Below are positions 32,973 through 42,343 of a stretch of DNA of 64,000 bases, piece by piece; position 1 is the first letter of the stretch; the number at the start of each line of letters is the position of its first letter. This DNA comes from Alphaproteobacteria bacterium (GTDB lineage Bacteria > Myxococcota_A > UBA796 > GCA-2862545). Both the position numbers and the translations under genes were made by a program. The stretch spans positions 1 to 64,000 of the forward strand of contig JACKET010000014.1 in assembly GCA_020632875.1 (NCBI GenBank), read 5' to 3'. The notes under the pieces were generated by a model. That model searched no databases. It saw only the letters and a program-made list of their open reading frames with translations, and had not been told where the DNA came from.

Positions 32973-35900
32973 GTGTCCCGAATCCCCGTCCGCATGCTCT
33001 CCCCCGTCCTGCTGGCCGCTCTCTCCGCGTGCGCACCCGAGGCCGAGAAGCCCGGCTCGATCCGCGCCGACGACGCGGCGGCGGCGCCGGTCGACCTCTC
33101 CACGCTGCAGCTGGCCGACGAGACCATCACGAGCACCGATCACCCCGGGGGCACCGCGTTCGACGAGACCACCACGCGCGACCTCGGGCTGCCCCTCGTG
33201 TCGATCCTCACGGCCAGCCCCGGTCGCGTGACCGACGCCGACGTGATCATCGACCTCGAGCACACGTGGAGCGGCGACCTCGAGATCGACGTGGTCAGCC
33301 CGTCCGGTACGCGGGTGCACCTGATGGGCGACGGCGCCGGGTCGACCGCGACCGACGGCGGCAGCGGCGACTTCGTCCAGGCCACCCTGTTCGACGACGA
33401 CTCCGGGCTGCCGGTCGCGAACGTGGGTTCCGCCGGGTGGGTGCTTACCCCCCAGGGCCCCTGGATTCCGCGCGAGGCGCTCTCGGCATTCGACGGCGAG
33501 GATGCGGCGGGCATCTGGTCGCTCGAGGTCCTCGACGCCAACGACGGTGACGCCGGCACGTTCTTCGCCTGGACGCTCGACCTCGAGATCGCACCGCCGC
33601 CGAAGATCCATACGACCACGGCGCTGTACGACGGCGACCTCGTGTCCGCCGCGGGCGGGGGCGTGTCGGGCGCCGAGGCGGCCGACCTCCTCTGCCAGCT
33701 CGAGTTCCCGAACACCCGCGCGCTCCTCTCCGACGGGGTGCGCCAGCCGGGCACGTTCGACTGGCCCCTCGACCCCTCGACCGCGTACGCCAACGAATCG
33801 GACGCGACCATCGGCGTGACCGACGCGACGGGCGTGCTGACGTTCCCGCTCTCCGCGCCGCTCGACGCGAGCGGCATCGTGAACTGGACGGGTCTGAACG
33901 CCGACTTCACCCCCGCCGCCGAGAACTGCCTGGGCTGGACGACCGGATCGAGCGCCGAGTCGGGATGGACCGGCGACGGGACCGCCACCAGCAACCAGGC
34001 CATCCACTGGACCGTGATCGTCCCGGAGTGCAACTTCGCGCAGGAGCTGTTCTGTGTCGATCAGGTCCTCGTCCCGCCGACGGCCGCGCTCGTGGGCGGA
34101 GCCGGCGACGAGGGGAGCGCCATCGCCCTCGACGCCAGCGGCTCGACCGACCCCAACGGCGCCATCGTGCTCTACGAGCTCGACTGCGACGACGCGGACG
34201 GGCTCGGTGTCGACGACAGCAGCACCGACCCGACCGCGCTGTCCTGCACGTACCCGGACAACGGGGTCTTCACCGCCACCCTCACGGTGACCGACGACGA
34301 CGGCCAGACCGCGACCGCGACCGCGACCGTCGACGTAGCGAACGTCGATCCGCTGGTCGTCGCGGGTGCCGACCTGCGCGGCGTCGTCGGACAGGCGCTC
34401 GACTTCGCGGGCGCCTTCACCGACGCGGGCAGCGCCGATACGCACACCGTCGACTGGGACTTCGGCGACACCAACACCGCCTCCGGCCCCCTCGCCCCCT
34501 CCCACGTGTACACGGCTCCTGGCGCCTACACCGTGACCCTGACGGTGGTCGACGACGACGGCGGCACCGGCACCGACACGCTCACGGCGCTGATCGGCGA
34601 GGACATCGCGGCCTGCGATCTCCAGATCTCCGAGGTGATGGTCGACCCGAACGGCACCGACGGCACCCGCGAATGGTTCGAGGTCTACAACCCCGGCTCC
34701 ACGGCGATCGACCTGATCGGCACCGAGCTGACCGATCGGCCCAACGGGAGCGTCGTCGTCGACGCCTCCGTGGTGGTCCCGGCCGGCGGCTACGCCCTCC
34801 TGTGCCGGAACACGGCGGCCATCGACGGCATCGCCTGCGACTTCGACTACGGGGTGGGCCTGTCCTTCCGGAACGCCGGGGACGACTTCGTCGCCCTCAC
34901 GAGCGCTGGAGACGTCGTGATCTCGACGGTCGACCTGCTCGACCGGGCGACCGAAGGCGAGTCCGTCGCGGCGGCCTGTCCGATGTGCGACCCGCTCACG
35001 GGCCTCACGACCGGCCACGTCGACCTGCCGAACGATCCGACGTACGGCGCCGGCGGGAACGGCACGCCCGGCGCGGGCTCCGACGACCTCGACGGCGACG
35101 GCTACAGCGCCTGCGTCGACGACTGCGACGACGCCGACGCGGCGCGGAACCCCGGAGCGACCGAGGTGTGCGGCGACGGGGTCGACAACAACTGCAACGA
35201 CGCGACCGACGAGGGCTGCACCGGCGACGCCGACACGGATGCCGACACCGATGCGGACACCGATGCCGACACGGATGCCGACTCCGACGCCGACAGCGAC
35301 ACCGACGCCGACACGGACGCCGACAGCGACAGCGATACCGACGCGGACTCCGACACCGATGCCGACACCGATGCCGACACGGACGCCGATACCGATGCCG
35401 ACACCGACGCGGACACCGACGCAGACACGGACGCGGATACCGACTCCGACACGGATGCGGACACCGATGCCGACACGGATGCGGACACCGACTCCGACAC
35501 GGATGCGGATACCGACTCCGATACGGACTCCGATACCGACGCGGATACGGACTCCGACACCGATTCCGACACCGATTCCGACACGGACTCCGATACCGAC
35601 GCCGACACCGATGCCGATACCGACACGGCGGGCGCGACCGGCGACACCGGCGTTCCGGCGGACACCGGCGTGACGGACACCGGCGATGCCGACACCGACA
35701 CCGATACCGATTCGGACACCGACACGGATTCGGACACCGACTCCGATACGGATTCGGACACCGACTCCGACACGGATTCGGACACCGACTCCGACACGGA
35801 TTCGGACACCGACTCCGACACCGACACTGACTCCGACACGGATTCGGACACCGACTCCGACACGGACTCGGACACCGATTCCGACACGGACTCGGACACC

Positions 35901-36161
35901 GACGCCGACTCCGACACCGATGCCGATTCGGATGCGGATGCCGACTCGGATGCCGACGCCGACTCGGATGCCGATTCCGACGCCGACACCGACTCGGATG
36001 CGGACACCGACGCCGACACCGACACCGACTCCGACGACACGGACACCGACACCGACACGGACGATGCCGACGGCAAGAAGTGCGGGTGCGCGAGCAGCAC
36101 GGCCGCGCCGGGCTTCCTGACGCTGCTGCTCGGCGTGGTGCTGGCGCGCCGGCGCTCCTGA
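32973..36161 (+). CDS. Giant multidomain surface lipoprotein with MYXO-CTERM tail
   Basis: GTG 32973, four bases after GAGGT, gives 1062 residues. In order I see: lipoprotein signal (SPVLLAALSACAP); a proprotein-convertase P-like sandwich (about 45-205); a DUF1554-like region (212-365; CLGWTTGS, ELFCVDQ); two PKD domains (367-545; VDWDFGDTNTASGPLAPSHV); a lamin-tail domain (545-690; EVMVDPNGTDGTREWFEVYN). A MopE-like calcium/metal loop follows (703-748; DLDGDGYSACVDDCDD), then a 280-residue Asp-x tract and a C-terminal KKCGCASS-helix-ARRRS. That tail is a MYXO-CTERM-like sorting signal, so the protein has both an N-terminal lipid signal and a C-terminal anchor signal. Confidence 0.8.
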   Translation: MSRIPVRMLSPVLLAALSACAPEAEKPGSIRADDAAAAPVDLSTLQLADETITSTDHPGGTAFDETTTRDLGLPLVSILTASPGRVTDADVIIDLEHTWSGDLEIDVVSPSGTRVHLMGDGAGSTATDGGSGDFVQATLFDDDSGLPVANVGSAGWVLTPQGPWIPREALSAFDGEDAAGIWSLEVLDANDGDAGTFFAWTLDLEIAPPPKIHTTTALYDGDLVSAAGGGVSGAEAADLLCQLEFPNTRALLSDGVRQPGTFDWPLDPSTAYANESDATIGVTDATGVLTFPLSAPLDASGIVNWTGLNADFTPAAENCLGWTTGSSAESGWTGDGTATSNQAIHWTVIVPECNFAQELFCVDQVLVPPTAALVGGAGDEGSAIALDASGSTDPNGAIVLYELDCDDADGLGVDDSSTDPTALSCTYPDNGVFTATLTVTDDDGQTATATATVDVANVDPLVVAGADLRGVVGQALDFAGAFTDAGSADTHTVDWDFGDTNTASGPLAPSHVYTAPGAYTVTLTVVDDDGGTGTDTLTALIGEDIAACDLQISEVMVDPNGTDGTREWFEVYNPGSTAIDLIGTELTDRPNGSVVVDASVVVPAGGYALLCRNTAAIDGIACDFDYGVGLSFRNAGDDFVALTSAGDVVISTVDLLDRATEGESVAAACPMCDPLTGLTTGHVDLPNDPTYGAGGNGTPGAGSDDLDGDGYSACVDDCDDADAARNPGATEVCGDGVDNNCNDATDEGCTGDADTDADTDADTDADTDADSDADSDTDADTDADSDSDTDADSDTDADTDADTDADTDADTDADTDADTDADTDSDTDADTDADTDADTDSDTDADTDSDTDSDTDADTDSDTDSDTDSDTDSDTDADTDADTDTAGATGDTGVPADTGVTDTGDADTDTDTDSDTDTDSDTDSDTDSDTDSDTDSDTDSDTDSDTDSDTDTDSDTDSDTDSDTDSDTDSDTDSDTDADSDTDADSDADADSDADADSDADSDADTDSDADTDADTDTDSDDTDTDTDTDDADGKKCGCASSTAAPGFLTLLLGVVLARRRS
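35224..36068 (+). repeat. Long Asp-x hexanucleotide repeat tract
   Basis: About 840 bases encode DT, DA and DS pairs, broken once near 35627-35690 by a Thr/Gly/Val/Pro insert. Right of the insert DT/DS units dominate, left of it DT/DA units. All units keep frame. It is the longest such tract in the window and a likely hotspot for length variation and misassembly. Confidence 0.85.
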
Positions 36162-36195
36162 TCGAGCGCCGGCGCCGCGCCGTCTACCGCCACCC

Positions 36196-36429
36196 GTGGG
36201 CCGCAGCGAGCGCGTCGATCCGACGGCTCCGACGCTCCCGGTGCTGTCGATCCACTTCCGCACGGCGCGCATCGACGTGCGCTACTTCTCGGCCATCACC
36301 GTGCTCGGCACGCCGCAGGACGTCACTGCGCAGGAGCTCCGGATCGAGTCGTTCTTCCCCGACGACGGACCGGAGGGAGCTGCGAAAAGAAGCGAAAGAC
36401 CGGCCCCGCGCGCACGCGCGATCGAATAA
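36196..36429 (+). pseudogene. C-terminal remnant of a helix-turn-helix regulator
   Basis: The 77-codon frame from GTG 36196 contains RYFSAITVLGTPQDVTAQEL followed by RIESFFPDD. I recall this string as the C-terminal end of a family of XRE-type helix-turn-helix regulators with a ligand-binding-like domain. The DNA-binding part and most of the effector domain are absent; the preceding sequence is the end of the surface lipoprotein. No ribosome-binding site is present. I read it as a decayed, truncated gene. Its family assignment rests on memory of the motif only. Confidence 0.4.
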
Positions 36430-36455
36430 CCGTCCTCGAACCGAGAGAGGACTCC

Positions 36456-37418
36456 ATGCTCGCCTTCACGCTGCTCGCGTGCCTCGCGCCGGTCTCGAAG
36501 GATGCGGCGGAGGCCGACGCCGACACGGATGCCGACACCGACACCGACACCGATGCCGACGCAGACACGGATGCCGACGCCGACTCGGACGCCGACGCCG
36601 ACTCGGACGCCGACGCCGACTCGGATGCCGACGCCGACTCGGATGCCGACGCCGACTCGGATGCCGACGCCGACCCGTGCGTGGATGCCTGGGAGCCCAA
36701 CGACTTCGCTGTGAATGCGCCGCAGCTCGCGGGCAGCACGGACGCCGTGCTGGGGCCCGACCTCGACTGGTTCGCCATCGCGCTGCCCACCTCGCAGTGG
36801 ACGCGCGTCGACCTCGACGTGCCGAGCGGCACGCCCGTTCCCGTGCTCGACCCCATCGTGCGCAGCGCCCTCGGCGTGCTGAGCGACCCCTGGGAAGGCA
36901 ACGTCGTCCGCGAATCGGGGCCGCTGGGCGAGACGCTGTGGTGGTTCGGCGACCTGCTGGCCGAAGGGGGCTTCGGCGCCACGGCCCGCATCCGCGTGTC
37001 GGACGGCGGCACCTGCGCGCCGTACAGCCTCGAGGTCACACCCCCGTCGGGCTGCGTCGACCCGCTCGAGCCGAACAGCCCGACGCAGCTGGCTCCCGTG
37101 GTCGACATCCACAACCTGCTCGTGAACGCAGGGGACTCCGACGGCTTCCTCGTCCCGGCACCCGCCATGACGCTGCACGAGGTCACGGTACGGAACACGA
37201 GCATCGCCCACGTGATCGCCGACATCGTCGACCCCGGGACCGGCCAGATCGTCGACACCTTCGACTTCGTCGCGAATCCGTTCCAGACCGCGCACACCTT
37301 CCCGATCTACAACGACACGCCGCTGGATCTGTCGCTGGACCTCCACATCCGCTCACCCTCGACGGGGCCCTGCGCGGAATACGACATCGAGCTCGAACAG
37401 ACGCCGATCAGCCCGTAA
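36456..37418 (+). CDS. Acidic-repeat lipoprotein with PPC-like domains
   Basis: The ATG follows GAGAGGA by six bases. The 320-residue product opens MLAFTLLACLAP (Cys9). An Asp-Ala/Asp-Thr/Asp-Ser linker spans residues about 17-73. Two domains follow, each with the D-x-x-EPND/EPNS entry of bacterial pre-peptidase C-terminal sandwiches: CVDAWEPNDFAVNAPQLAGS and CVDPLEPNSPTQLAPVVD. These should be surface-displayed beta sandwiches. Confidence 0.7.
   Translation: MLAFTLLACLAPVSKDAAEADADTDADTDTDTDADADTDADADSDADADSDADADSDADADSDADADSDADADPCVDAWEPNDFAVNAPQLAGSTDAVLGPDLDWFAIALPTSQWTRVDLDVPSGTPVPVLDPIVRSALGVLSDPWEGNVVRESGPLGETLWWFGDLLAEGGFGATARIRVSDGGTCAPYSLEVTPPSGCVDPLEPNSPTQLAPVVDIHNLLVNAGDSDGFLVPAPAMTLHEVTVRNTSIAHVIADIVDPGTGQIVDTFDFVANPFQTAHTFPIYNDTPLDLSLDLHIRSPSTGPCAEYDIELEQTPISP
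36508..36675 (+). repeat. Asp-x repeat tract with GACGCCGACTCGGATGCC-type unit
   Basis: The last third is a nearly perfect 18-base unit repeated about five times, coding for a DADADS-type block. It is more regular than other tracts, suggesting recent expansion. Confidence 0.75.
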
Positions 37419-37429
37419 CGGAGGAGCAC

Positions 37430-37834
37430 ATGGCTCATCCGACGGGGATCTTCGACTGCCGCCCCATCCTCTGCGTCGACCGGGTCGACGCCAGTGTCAC
37501 GTACTACCGCGACGTCCTCGGATTCGACCTCGGCTGGCGCTGGTCCGACACCGAGGGCCGATTCCTCGCGCCGGACGAGCCCGGGCCCGCCCACACCGCC
37601 CTCGTCGGGGCCGGGACCGCGCAGTGGATGCTCGTGCAGCGGGCCCAGGGGCATCCCGGGATGTGGCTGCACCTGGACGTGGCGACGGGCGCGCAGGTCC
37701 ACGCCCTGTACGCCGATTGGGTCGCGCGCGGGGCGCGCATCCGCGAAGCGCCGGCCCTGCGTCCCTGGGGGATGGTCGAGATGCGGATCGAGGACCTCGA
37801 CGGCCACGTGTTCCGCGTCTCGGGTCCGCCGTAG
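37430..37834 (+). CDS. VOC-superfamily (glyoxalase/bleomycin-resistance) protein
   Basis: The 134-residue product follows GGAGGAG. It has RPILCVDRVDASVTYYRDVL, FDLGWRW, a middle strand WLHLDV and the closing EMRIEDLDGHVFRVSGPP, which form two beta-alpha-beta-beta-beta modules. The length is a single vicinal-oxygen-chelate monomer that would dimerise. His and Glu residues near W-L-H-L and the C-terminal EMRIED are candidate metal ligands. Substrate unknown. It begins 11 bases after the lipoprotein stop. Confidence 0.8.
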   Translation: MAHPTGIFDCRPILCVDRVDASVTYYRDVLGFDLGWRWSDTEGRFLAPDEPGPAHTALVGAGTAQWMLVQRAQGHPGMWLHLDVATGAQVHALYADWVARGARIREAPALRPWGMVEMRIEDLDGHVFRVSGPP

Positions 37835-37840
37835 CGCGCC

Positions 37841-38623
37841 CTACGCGTCGTCTTCGTCGAGGAACTGCTCGCGGGCGCGGTCCATCGAGGCCTGCAGGAC
37901 CTCGACCAGCACCTCGTGGTCGCTCGGCGCGAGGTCGTAGCCGGGAGGCAGGACCAGCTCGCGGCTGCCCGACGACAGGCGCAGCGGGGCCACGTCGATC
38001 GTCATGAGCTCGTCGAAGGCCAGCTTGTCGTTGCCGATGGACACGTGGTCTTCGGCCACCTTGATGGCGATGGGCGTCCACGTGCGGCTGCGTCGCGTGG
38101 CCCACACCGCGACGGCGAGCATCCCGACGGCACCGATGCCCATCGGCACGATGAACGGGCCCAGGCCGGCGGCCCGGCTCGGCGGTGCCCACACGCCGGG
38201 CAGCACCGCGCGCCGCATCTCGAGCTCGCCATCGAGCGCCGCCCGGCTGGGCACCCGGCCGTCGACGCCCTTCAGCGAGTCGGACGTCGTGCCCGGCGGG
38301 AGGGCGGCCGCCCAGCGCGCCTCTTCTTGCAGGTACTGGCGCGGGCTCCACTTCGCGTCGGCGTGATCGGCGTGGAACCAGACCGCCAGCGAGAGGTCGG
38401 GCAGCCCGCGGAGCCCTTCGGGAAGGGCCGCGACACACGCCTCGGTCGGGCGGGCCACGTCGCAGTCGAGGGCCTCGGGCCGCATCGCGCCGAGGATCGA
38501 CAGCGCGACGGCCCCGAGGCCCAGCGCGAACGACACCCCTCCGCCGAGGCCCCCGACCGCCGCCATGGTCGACTGGCGGGCGTGGCTCACGGTGAGATCG
38601 AGGGTGCGCGGTACGTCCGTCAT
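37841..38623 (-). CDS. Hypothetical two-span membrane protein
   Basis: ATG 38623 follows GGGAG. The 260-residue product has two hydrophobic segments, about residues 24-47 and 155-178, around a periplasmic-size loop containing a Cys pair. After the second helix is a cytosolic domain of about 80 residues (ending LDEDDA) that resembles PH-like or photosystem-like small domains in membrane-quality proteins. No family assigned. It converges with the VOC gene and is 52 bases downstream of the next gene. Confidence 0.5.
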   Translation of the reverse strand: MTDVPRTLDLTVSHARQSTMAAVGGLGGGVSFALGLGAVALSILGAMRPEALDCDVARPTEACVAALPEGLRGLPDLSLAVWFHADHADAKWSPRQYLQEEARWAAALPPGTTSDSLKGVDGRVPSRAALDGELEMRRAVLPGVWAPPSRAAGLGPFIVPMGIGAVGMLAVAVWATRRSRTWTPIAIKVAEDHVSIGNDKLAFDELMTIDVAPLRLSSGSRELVLPPGYDLAPSDHEVLVEVLQASMDRAREQFLDEDDA

Positions 38624-38675
38624 GCTGCTCCCGCCTGTGCTCCGCAGCATGAAAGCACACTGCGAGCCCCGGACG

Positions 38676-40070
38676 TCAGCCGAGCGCGGCGAGCGCCTCG
38701 AGGTCGCCGTCGTCGAGCGCGGGATCCGCCATCCATTGCGCCCGCTTCAAGGCGAATCCACTCAACACGCGGTTGACGTCGGCATGGCGCGAGGCCGGCA
38801 CCCCGAAGCGATCCGGGGCCGCGGCGAGCTGCTGGATGCCGACCGTCACGTGGCCCGCGTAGGTCTTCGGCGCCTGCATCAGGGCTGCCGCGGTCGGGGG
38901 ATGCGAGCGCCACGACACCCAGGTCGGATCGTCGAGGATCGCCTGTACCAGGGGCCACAGCAGCGCGCCGCCACGGAGCCCGCGGACCTCGGGCTCGAGC
39001 TCTGCGGCGGTCTTTCGCCGGGCACGCGGCGCGGGTGGGGCGTCGCGGCCCAGGGTGGCCAGCATCACGGGCTCGAGGTGCGGGCGGAGCCACCCCGGCA
39101 GCGGCTGGCAGGCATCGAGCTCGACCTGCTGGGCCTCGTCGAAGGCGAGACCCGGCTGCGAGACGCGCTCCGCGAGCGCGGTCAGGCCCTTCACGAGGCT
39201 CTCGGGGAACATCAGACCCCCGCCCGCCCTGCCGGCGGCGAGCTGCGCGACCCCGACCAGCACGTCGGTGCGGACGCGCGGGTCCTTCGCCTTCCAGCAG
39301 GCCCGGCCCGCCTTCGAGCTGAACGGGAGCCCCTTGAAGTCCGCCACCTGGGTCTCGAGGACCACGGGCCACAGCCACTCCCGACCATAGAGCTGATCGG
39401 GCGCGCCCTCGATGCGGAATCCAGCGGGCAGCCCCTTCTCGAACAGCGCGAGCACGCGGTCGGCGAGGGTCAGGGTCGCGTCGGAACCCGACGCCACGAG
39501 CGGAACCACGACCGACCACACGAGCGTCAGCCGATTCCACGCGACGGACTGCCCTTCGAGGCGCGCGATCCGCCGCAGCAGCTTGCCGGCCAGCTGGCTC
39601 GCCGAGTCTCTCGCCGAGGCCGTCGAGCGGCCGAGCTCCGGCGCGATCGCGGTGAGCAGCCCCGAGATCACGACGTCCGCGGGGCGGCCGGGCGCCGGCA
39701 CCGCCGCCAGCGCGTCGGCGAGCGAGGGATCGAGCTTCTGGAGGTGGGCCTCGTCCTCCCACTCCGGCCACCCTGTGTCGGACCGGGCGAATTGGGACCA
39801 GATCTCGCAGGCCAGCCGGTGCGCGAGGTGCAGCGGAACGTCCACCGCGGCGGGGTCGTTTGCAGAGAGCGCGGCGCTCACGTCCTGGAGCACGTCCGCG
39901 AGGTCGTCGAACGAGCGATACACCCATGTCGGCGCCCTCGAACGACGGACGTACGCCGACAGGGCACGCCACGTCGCCGGGTCCTTCGGATCCGCCGTCC
40001 AGTCGATGCGGGTGATCGTGCTCCCCACCAACACCCGCACGCGATGGAGCCGCCACCCCTCTCCGTCCAC
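38676..40070 (-). CDS. Hypothetical cytosolic protein
   Basis: I prefer GTG 40070, where GGAGG is four bases upstream, to ATG 40094, which has no ribosome-binding site. The 464-residue product begins DGEGWRLHRVRVLVG and is mostly alpha-helical, with Leu/Ala/Trp repeats. It has no signal, membrane helix or nucleotide-binding motif that I can see. Family unrecognised. It may be cotranscribed with the following two-span membrane protein. Confidence 0.5.
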   Translation of the reverse strand: MDGEGWRLHRVRVLVGSTITRIDWTADPKDPATWRALSAYVRRSRAPTWVYRSFDDLADVLQDVSAALSANDPAAVDVPLHLAHRLACEIWSQFARSDTGWPEWEDEAHLQKLDPSLADALAAVPAPGRPADVVISGLLTAIAPELGRSTASARDSASQLAGKLLRRIARLEGQSVAWNRLTLVWSVVVPLVASGSDATLTLADRVLALFEKGLPAGFRIEGAPDQLYGREWLWPVVLETQVADFKGLPFSSKAGRACWKAKDPRVRTDVLVGVAQLAAGRAGGGLMFPESLVKGLTALAERVSQPGLAFDEAQQVELDACQPLPGWLRPHLEPVMLATLGRDAPPAPRARRKTAAELEPEVRGLRGGALLWPLVQAILDDPTWVSWRSHPPTAAALMQAPKTYAGHVTVGIQQLAAAPDRFGVPASRHADVNRVLSGFALKRAQWMADPALDDGDLEALAALG

Positions 40071-40162
40071 GAGCCCTCCCCGGTGGTCGCCCATGAGACC
40101 ACGCGCCGGCGTGTAACAGATCCCCGACCCCACGGTGTCCCACGCACACCATGGAGGAGAAC

Positions 40163-40993
40163 ATGTCCACGTCGCGATTCCCCCTTCCCCTGCTCGTGCT
40201 GGCATCGGCCTGCGTGGCGCCCGGCCTGGTCTCCGGAAACGGCGTCGAGGTCACCGCGGAGCGCGACGTCGGCGCGTTCACCGGTGTGAGCGCCGACAAC
40301 CTCGTGCGCGTCGAAGTAGCGCTCGGAGACGCCGGGCCCGTCGTGCTCACCTGCGACGAGAACCTCCTCCCGCACATCGAGACCGTGGTGGACGACGGGG
40401 TCCTCCACATCCGCACCTCGCGCCTGCGGCACCTGGCCACCGAGCTCGACTGCGTCGCGTCCGTCACGGCGCCGGCCTACGAATCGCTCGCCTCCAACGG
40501 CTCCGGCGGGCTGCGGGCCGACGCGGTCCTCGACGCCGTCTCGGCCGTGTGGAGCACCGGATCCGGCTCGGTCGTGGTGGGCGGCGTGTCGTCCGAGCGC
40601 TTCGAGGCGACCGTGACCGGGTCCGGCGGGCTCACCATCGACCAGGTCGTCGCCGACGAGGTCGAAGCGACGGACTCCGCATCGGGACGCCTCCAGCTCG
40701 ACGGGATCGACGCGCTCACCGTCGACGCGACCAGCTCGGGCAGCGGCGGCATCGTGCTGTCCGGCGTGGCGATTTCGCTGACCTACACGAGCAGCGGCTC
40801 CGGCGGGATCGACGGCGAGGCGTTGGTCGGCGAGGACGCGCTCGTGTTCGTGAGCGGCTCCGGCGGCGTCCGCGTGAACGCCACCGAGTCGGTCGAGGTC
40901 CACATCTCGAGCTCTGGCGGGGTGGCGGTGTTCGGCGAGCCCGAGAGCCGCTCGGAGGACATCAACGGGTCGGGCGGGGTCGTCTACCCGTAG
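40163..40993 (+). CDS. GIN-domain (DUF2807) putative auto-transporter-adhesin-like lipoprotein
   Basis: ATG 40163 lies four bases after GGAGGA. The 276-residue product starts MSTSRFPLPLLVLASACVA (lipid Cys17). GVEVTAERDVGAFTGVSADN is the conserved entry of the GIN/DUF2807 domain. After it come repeated SGSGG turns (NGSGGL, TGSGSV, TGSGGL, SGSGGI, SGSGGI, SGSGGV, SSSGGV, NGSGGV) that make a right-handed beta-helix with one turn per 20 residues or so. It should be surface-exposed. No partner gene is evident. Confidence 0.8.
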   Translation: MSTSRFPLPLLVLASACVAPGLVSGNGVEVTAERDVGAFTGVSADNLVRVEVALGDAGPVVLTCDENLLPHIETVVDDGVLHIRTSRLRHLATELDCVASVTAPAYESLASNGSGGLRADAVLDAVSAVWSTGSGSVVVGGVSSERFEATVTGSGGLTIDQVVADEVEATDSASGRLQLDGIDALTVDATSSGSGGIVLSGVAISLTYTSSGSGGIDGEALVGEDALVFVSGSGGVRVNATESVEVHISSSGGVAVFGEPESRSEDINGSGGVVYP

Positions 40994-41044
40994 CGGTCCC
41001 TCGGCTGACGTTCGCGGGGTGGCGCACCCGGGTTACGGGGGGCC

Positions 41045-41758
41045 ATGCTCGCACTCCTCCTCGCGGCCTGCACCTCGCAGCCCGCTGCTCCGAAGGCCAC
41101 GCCGGCCCCCGCTCCCGTCGAAGAGCCCGCGCCGAAACGCCTGCTCACCGAGTCCGCCACGGTCTCGCTGCGCAGCGGCACGCCCACCGACGTGATCGAG
41201 GTCGAGCCGCGGCCATGGGCCGAGGTCGCAGAGACCGAAGGGCTGGTGCGGCACCCCGAGAAAGAGCGATTCGAGCGCTACATCCTCGTGCCGTTCGGCG
41301 AGCAGCAGCTGGCCGTCGCCCTCGACGAGGGCAAGGGCTGGACCGCCAGCGCCGACCTCAACGCCGACGGCAAGATCCGGGCGGGCGAGTTCGTCGATCT
41401 CGAGGGCGACGACCGCCCCACCGCCGTGCTGCGCACCGTGATGAAGCGCGGGCGTCCGCCGGTCGACGTGCCGATCCGCATCGCGATCAGCACGTGGACG
41501 GAAGACGACAAGAAGAAGACGCGCCACTTCGCGTACCGCGTCGAAGACACCCGGCTCGGCGAGCTGCCCAACGGCTTCACCGTGCGGGCGCGCAGCCACG
41601 GCGGCATCTTCGACCACCCCGAGACCGAGCTGATGTTCGAAGGCGAAGGGGGCTCCGCGACCGGCAAGGTCAGCGAGGGCGGGGTCGACGTGGGCGGCGA
41701 GCGCTGGGGCTTCGACCTCACGGCCGACGGCAACACCCTCACGATCACGCCCCGCTGA
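41045..41758 (+). CDS. Hypothetical lipoprotein
   Basis: Starts two bases after GGGGGG with MLALLLAACTSQ (lipid Cys9). A Pro/Ala linker precedes a 200-residue beta-rich domain. NADGKIRAGEFVDLEGDD near the centre resembles an EF-hand-like calcium loop. TLGE-type strands close the domain. No family recognised. It converges on the lipoprotein coupled to the sigma-54 activator. Confidence 0.55.
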   Translation: MLALLLAACTSQPAAPKATPAPAPVEEPAPKRLLTESATVSLRSGTPTDVIEVEPRPWAEVAETEGLVRHPEKERFERYILVPFGEQQLAVALDEGKGWTASADLNADGKIRAGEFVDLEGDDRPTAVLRTVMKRGRPPVDVPIRIAISTWTEDDKKKTRHFAYRVEDTRLGELPNGFTVRARSHGGIFDHPETELMFEGEGGSATGKVSEGGVDVGGERWGFDLTADGNTLTITPR

Positions 41759-41767
41759 CGGGCGTTC

Positions 41768-42343
41768 TCAGGGCGGGGCGGGGCAGCTCCCGGGCGCGTA
41801 GTAGAACTGCTCCGACACCTCCTTCACCGGGTAGGCGACCTCGCGGACCGCGGCCCGGTACCAGGCGAGCTGGGTGCGGTCCTCCGGAGGCACGCCCGAC
41901 CAGCGCGGGCACTCGCACCGGGCGTGGATGACCGACTCGATCACCTCGGGGGCCCGGACCAGCAGGTAGTGGGTTCCCGACGCGTCCCGGACGGCTTCTG
42001 CGGACGGCTGCGGGGAGAGGTCGTCGTACCGGGGCGTCCAGCCGGGCGGCGGTCGATCCGGGTCGGCGCCAGCGGGGGGATCGGAGGCCTGGAGCGCGGT
42101 GAGCTCGAGCCCGGCGTCGGCCAGCGCCTTCTCGAACGAGGCCTGCGAGAACGCCGCGAAGGCCTCGACGACCTCGGCGGGCGCGCCGTCGCACGTGACG
42201 CCCTCGGGGAGGTCGAGCCCCGGCCCCTGCGTCGCGGGGGGCTCGACGGCGACCTCGGGCTGCGCGACCGGTACGGGCGCCTTGCAGGCGAAGAGGGCGA
42301 GAACGAGGATCAGCGGGGCCTCCCCGCCGAGCATACCGATCAC
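41768..42343 (-). CDS. Hypothetical lipoprotein coupled to the sigma-54 activator
   Basis: GTG 42343 overlaps the activator stop as GTGA; ATG 42334 in the same frame is also possible. The signal ends LILVLALFACKAP, with lipid Cys near residue 20. The mature part has a helical region (EVVEAFAAFSQASFEKAL) and CECPRW near the C-terminus, then a final Cys. No family assigned. Whether it belongs to the aldehyde-dehydrogenase circuit is unknown. Confidence 0.5.
   Translation of the reverse strand: MIGMLGGEAPLILVLALFACKAPVPVAQPEVAVEPPATQGPGLDLPEGVTCDGAPAEVVEAFAAFSQASFEKALADAGLELTALQASDPPAGADPDRPPPGWTPRYDDLSPQPSAEAVRDASGTHYLLVRAPEVIESVIHARCECPRWSGVPPEDRTQLAWYRAAVREVAYPVKEVSEQFYYAPGSCPAPP

Noticed and set aside
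32793..36272. A very long open frame opposite the giant surface lipoprotein, rich in Gly-Val
   Set aside because: It is the complement of the Asp-x hexanucleotide tract (GTGTCG units) and GC-rich coding; it has no start signal or domain. The plus-strand gene has signal peptide and domains.
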